A stretch of DNA of 9,616 nucleotides from an uncultured Candidatus Altimarinota bacterium (GTDB taxonomy: Bacteria > Patescibacteriota > Gracilibacteria > BD1-5 > UBA6164). Within the stretch, counting starts at the first letter, position 1, and each line of letters opens with the position of its first letter. Made by a program: the position numbers and the translations under genes. The stretch is from positions 1 through 9,616 of the forward strand of contig CALDZW010000039.1 in the NCBI GenBank assembly GCA_937944175.1, given 5' to 3'. The notes under the pieces were generated by a model. That model was not told where the DNA came from and searched no databases. It was given only the letters and a program-made list of their open reading frames with translations. This document shows positions 9,201-9,616 of this stretch, in pieces.

Positions 9201-9616
9201 TTTTATCAGCTTGATGAAGCTGACATGTTTCGGCTTCTCAGTATGGAAATAGAATTGCTTTAAAAGGTGTTAAGTACTGAGAAAATAAAATTATTGTATA
9301 TGAAACAAAGAATTGGCTTCATCTATATACTATTAATGTTACGGTGGTACCAAAACCACCTATTGTTTACAAAAAAACAATATATGAAACAAAATGACTA
9401 CGGATACCTCATAGATATGCAAGCGATCATAAGTTTTCATATTCAAAAAAATGAGTGTTAGGCGTATGGAAAAGTTATCGGGGAATTTCTATAAAGTGAC
9501 TGAAACCTTGAGTTCAGAAGATATATATGAAAAAGGATGGAAGACATGCTTATACATATGAAATTACTGTTAAACCAAAACCGGAACCAAAAGTATATAA
9601 CACAACGCTCTTTCTT
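3293..9616 (+). CDS. Giant secreted multidomain subtilisin-like serine protease (S8), 3' end outside window
   Basis: A frame of 2108 codons with no TAA or TAG and about 115 TGA (Gly) codons, open at the window edge. Residues 1-25 form a Sec signal peptide (MKKL, hydrophobic core, LYA before Asp26). Residues 26-150 are charged and helical, coiled-coil-like. Residues 154-235 resemble a subtilase propeptide. Residues 262-535 are a full S8 domain: IIDTGID with Asp294, GHGTHVSG with His327, SASGN with oxyanion Asn420, GTSMATPH with Ser483, and a probable Cys359/Cys365 pair. Residues 574-712 look like an F5/8 type C (discoidin) domain (YIRDW.NGS, HWVEI, ITDG, LLDLG, VSSDGVNWT). Residues 713-1407 are highly acidic with ten GVEINSFG-like motifs. 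Residues 1408-2108 are basic, Tyr-rich, tandem Ig-like repeats. The gene is monocistronic as far as visible. All catalytic residues are present, so an active exported protease is likely; a role in adhesion or attack on other cells is inferred. Confidence 0.92.
3332..3356 (+). other. Stable hairpin inside the signal-peptide coding region
   Basis: A perfect 9-bp inverted repeat, CTCCTATCT/AGATAGGAG, around a 7-base loop, followed by TTTT and preceded by eight T's. It begins 39 bases after the start codon and is more GC-rich than its surroundings. It could act as an attenuator or slow early translation during export, or be incidental. Confidence 0.5.
4013..4050 (+). repeat. REP-like double palindrome inside the protease gene
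   Basis: Two adjacent inverted repeats: CCCCTC/GAGGGG (4013-4018 and 4028-4033) enclosing the palindrome ACTAGT, then AGATCTA/TAGATCT (4034-4040 and 4044-4050). The C/G-runs bring in the codons CCC and GGG, which are rare in this window. It encodes part of the linker between propeptide and catalytic domain (PLTSKEGRSNID). Short C4-G4 palindromes of this kind occur as dispersed REP-like elements in many bacteria; whether this one is dispersed cannot be seen from one copy. Confidence 0.5.
5660..7255 (+). repeat. Acidic region with ten dispersed GVEINSFG-type motifs
   Basis: Within the Asp/Glu-rich middle of the giant protein a motif of pattern [G/S]-[VI]-[EK]-I-N-[SN]-[FLS]-[GE]-[DE] recurs ten times. 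Motif copies start near 5660, 5804, 5939, 6035, 6260, 6482, 6557, 6809, 7013 and 7229. Spacing is irregular, about 75 to 250 bases, and the intervening sequence is acidic and poorly conserved. Three copies (6035, 6260, 6557) are preceded a few residues earlier by an IDGA[ED] block. Motif glycines are written as TGA, GGA, GGT or GGC, so the repeats are conserved at protein level and not recent DNA duplications. I do not recognise the motif. Acidic stretches of this kind may bind Ca2+; the motif itself could be a docking or processing site. Confidence 0.85.
7745..9616 (+). repeat. Tandem Ig-like (Big_2-like) domain array, basic and Tyr-rich
   Basis: Eight complete units of 73-81 residues start at 7745, 7988, 8213, 8444, 8675, 8894, 9119 and 9362, and a ninth begins at 9593. 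Each has an opening strand (such as KSIQVG, KSIYVG or VTLKQGET), a middle ending in a G-[LVTR]-[KR]-x-G turn (GLKSG, GLRAG, GVKYG, GLKPG), and a closing strand like LDITV or INVTV. Pro/Lys linkers join them (KPPKPP, TPPPT, KPAP, NPPKPK, KPVPK, VPKPP, KPKPEPK). A related Cys-containing unit precedes them at about 7516-7744, with GVNPGKTKITF very like bacterial Ig-like group 2. Units diverge strongly in sequence, indicating an old expansion. Such arrays usually form elongated cell-surface stalks or adhesins. Confidence 0.8.

Noticed and set aside
1..9616. UGA as Trp (code 4) or as selenocysteine
   Set aside because: TGA falls at conserved Gly positions, Trp is written TGG, and there are far too many TGA codons without SECIS-like structures for selenocysteine.
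1..9616. CRISPR arrays, insertion sequences, tRNA or rRNA genes, prophage genes
   Set aside because: No regularly spaced direct DNA repeats, transposase signatures, T-loop-like motifs or rRNA-like stretches were seen. The only repeats are protein-level ones in the giant gene and small palindromes.

Overview
The window is AT-rich bacterial DNA that makes sense only if UGA is read as a sense codon. In every real gene, on both strands, in-frame TGA falls where the protein family needs glycine. Examples are the Gly before the catalytic Cys of a tRNA-dihydrouridine synthase, the Gly before the catalytic His of a subtilase, and the GRP loop of a YecM protein. TGG is also present and fits Trp positions, so UGA=Trp does not explain the data. 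This is genetic code 25 (UGA=Gly), known from Absconditabacteria (SR1) and Gracilibacteria (BD1-5). The sequence alone does not decide between them. Read with the standard code, the window breaks into short meaningless ORFs.

Layout. Positions 1-252 (+) hold the C-terminal part of a MazG/PRA-PH-like NTP pyrophosphohydrolase cut by the window edge. Positions 266-769 (+) hold a YecM/VOC-fold protein 13 bases downstream. After a 187-base convergent gap comes a minus-strand dus gene (957-2051). A 258-base divergent spacer separates it from a plus-strand pair: a 171-aa protein resembling the C-terminal part of GT-B glycosyltransferases (2310-2825) and a 66-aa unrecognised protein (2888-3088). A strong AT-rich hairpin terminator (3155-3191) closes that pair.

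From 3293 to the right edge (9616) runs one uninterrupted reading frame of 2108 codons that continues past the window. It encodes a secreted giant protein. In order it has a signal peptide, a charged helical segment, a propeptide-like segment, a complete S8 subtilase domain (Asp294, His327, Asn420, Ser483) and an F5/8 type C (discoidin-like) domain. Then come about 690 residues of extremely acidic sequence carrying ten copies of a short motif around G-V-E-I-N-S-F-G, and about 700 Lys/Tyr-rich residues made of tandem 73-81-aa Ig-like (Big_2-like) repeats joined by Pro/Lys linkers. Around 115 of its codons are TGA.

The small genes are housekeeping or unknown and show no functional link to the giant protein, which has its own likely promoter (TTTACT/TATAAT). 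The giant protein is the interesting item. Its architecture suggests a surface or secreted protease with carbohydrate-binding and adhesive regions. These lineages are known or suspected host-dependent epibionts or predators, so a role in cell contact is plausible, but that is inference.
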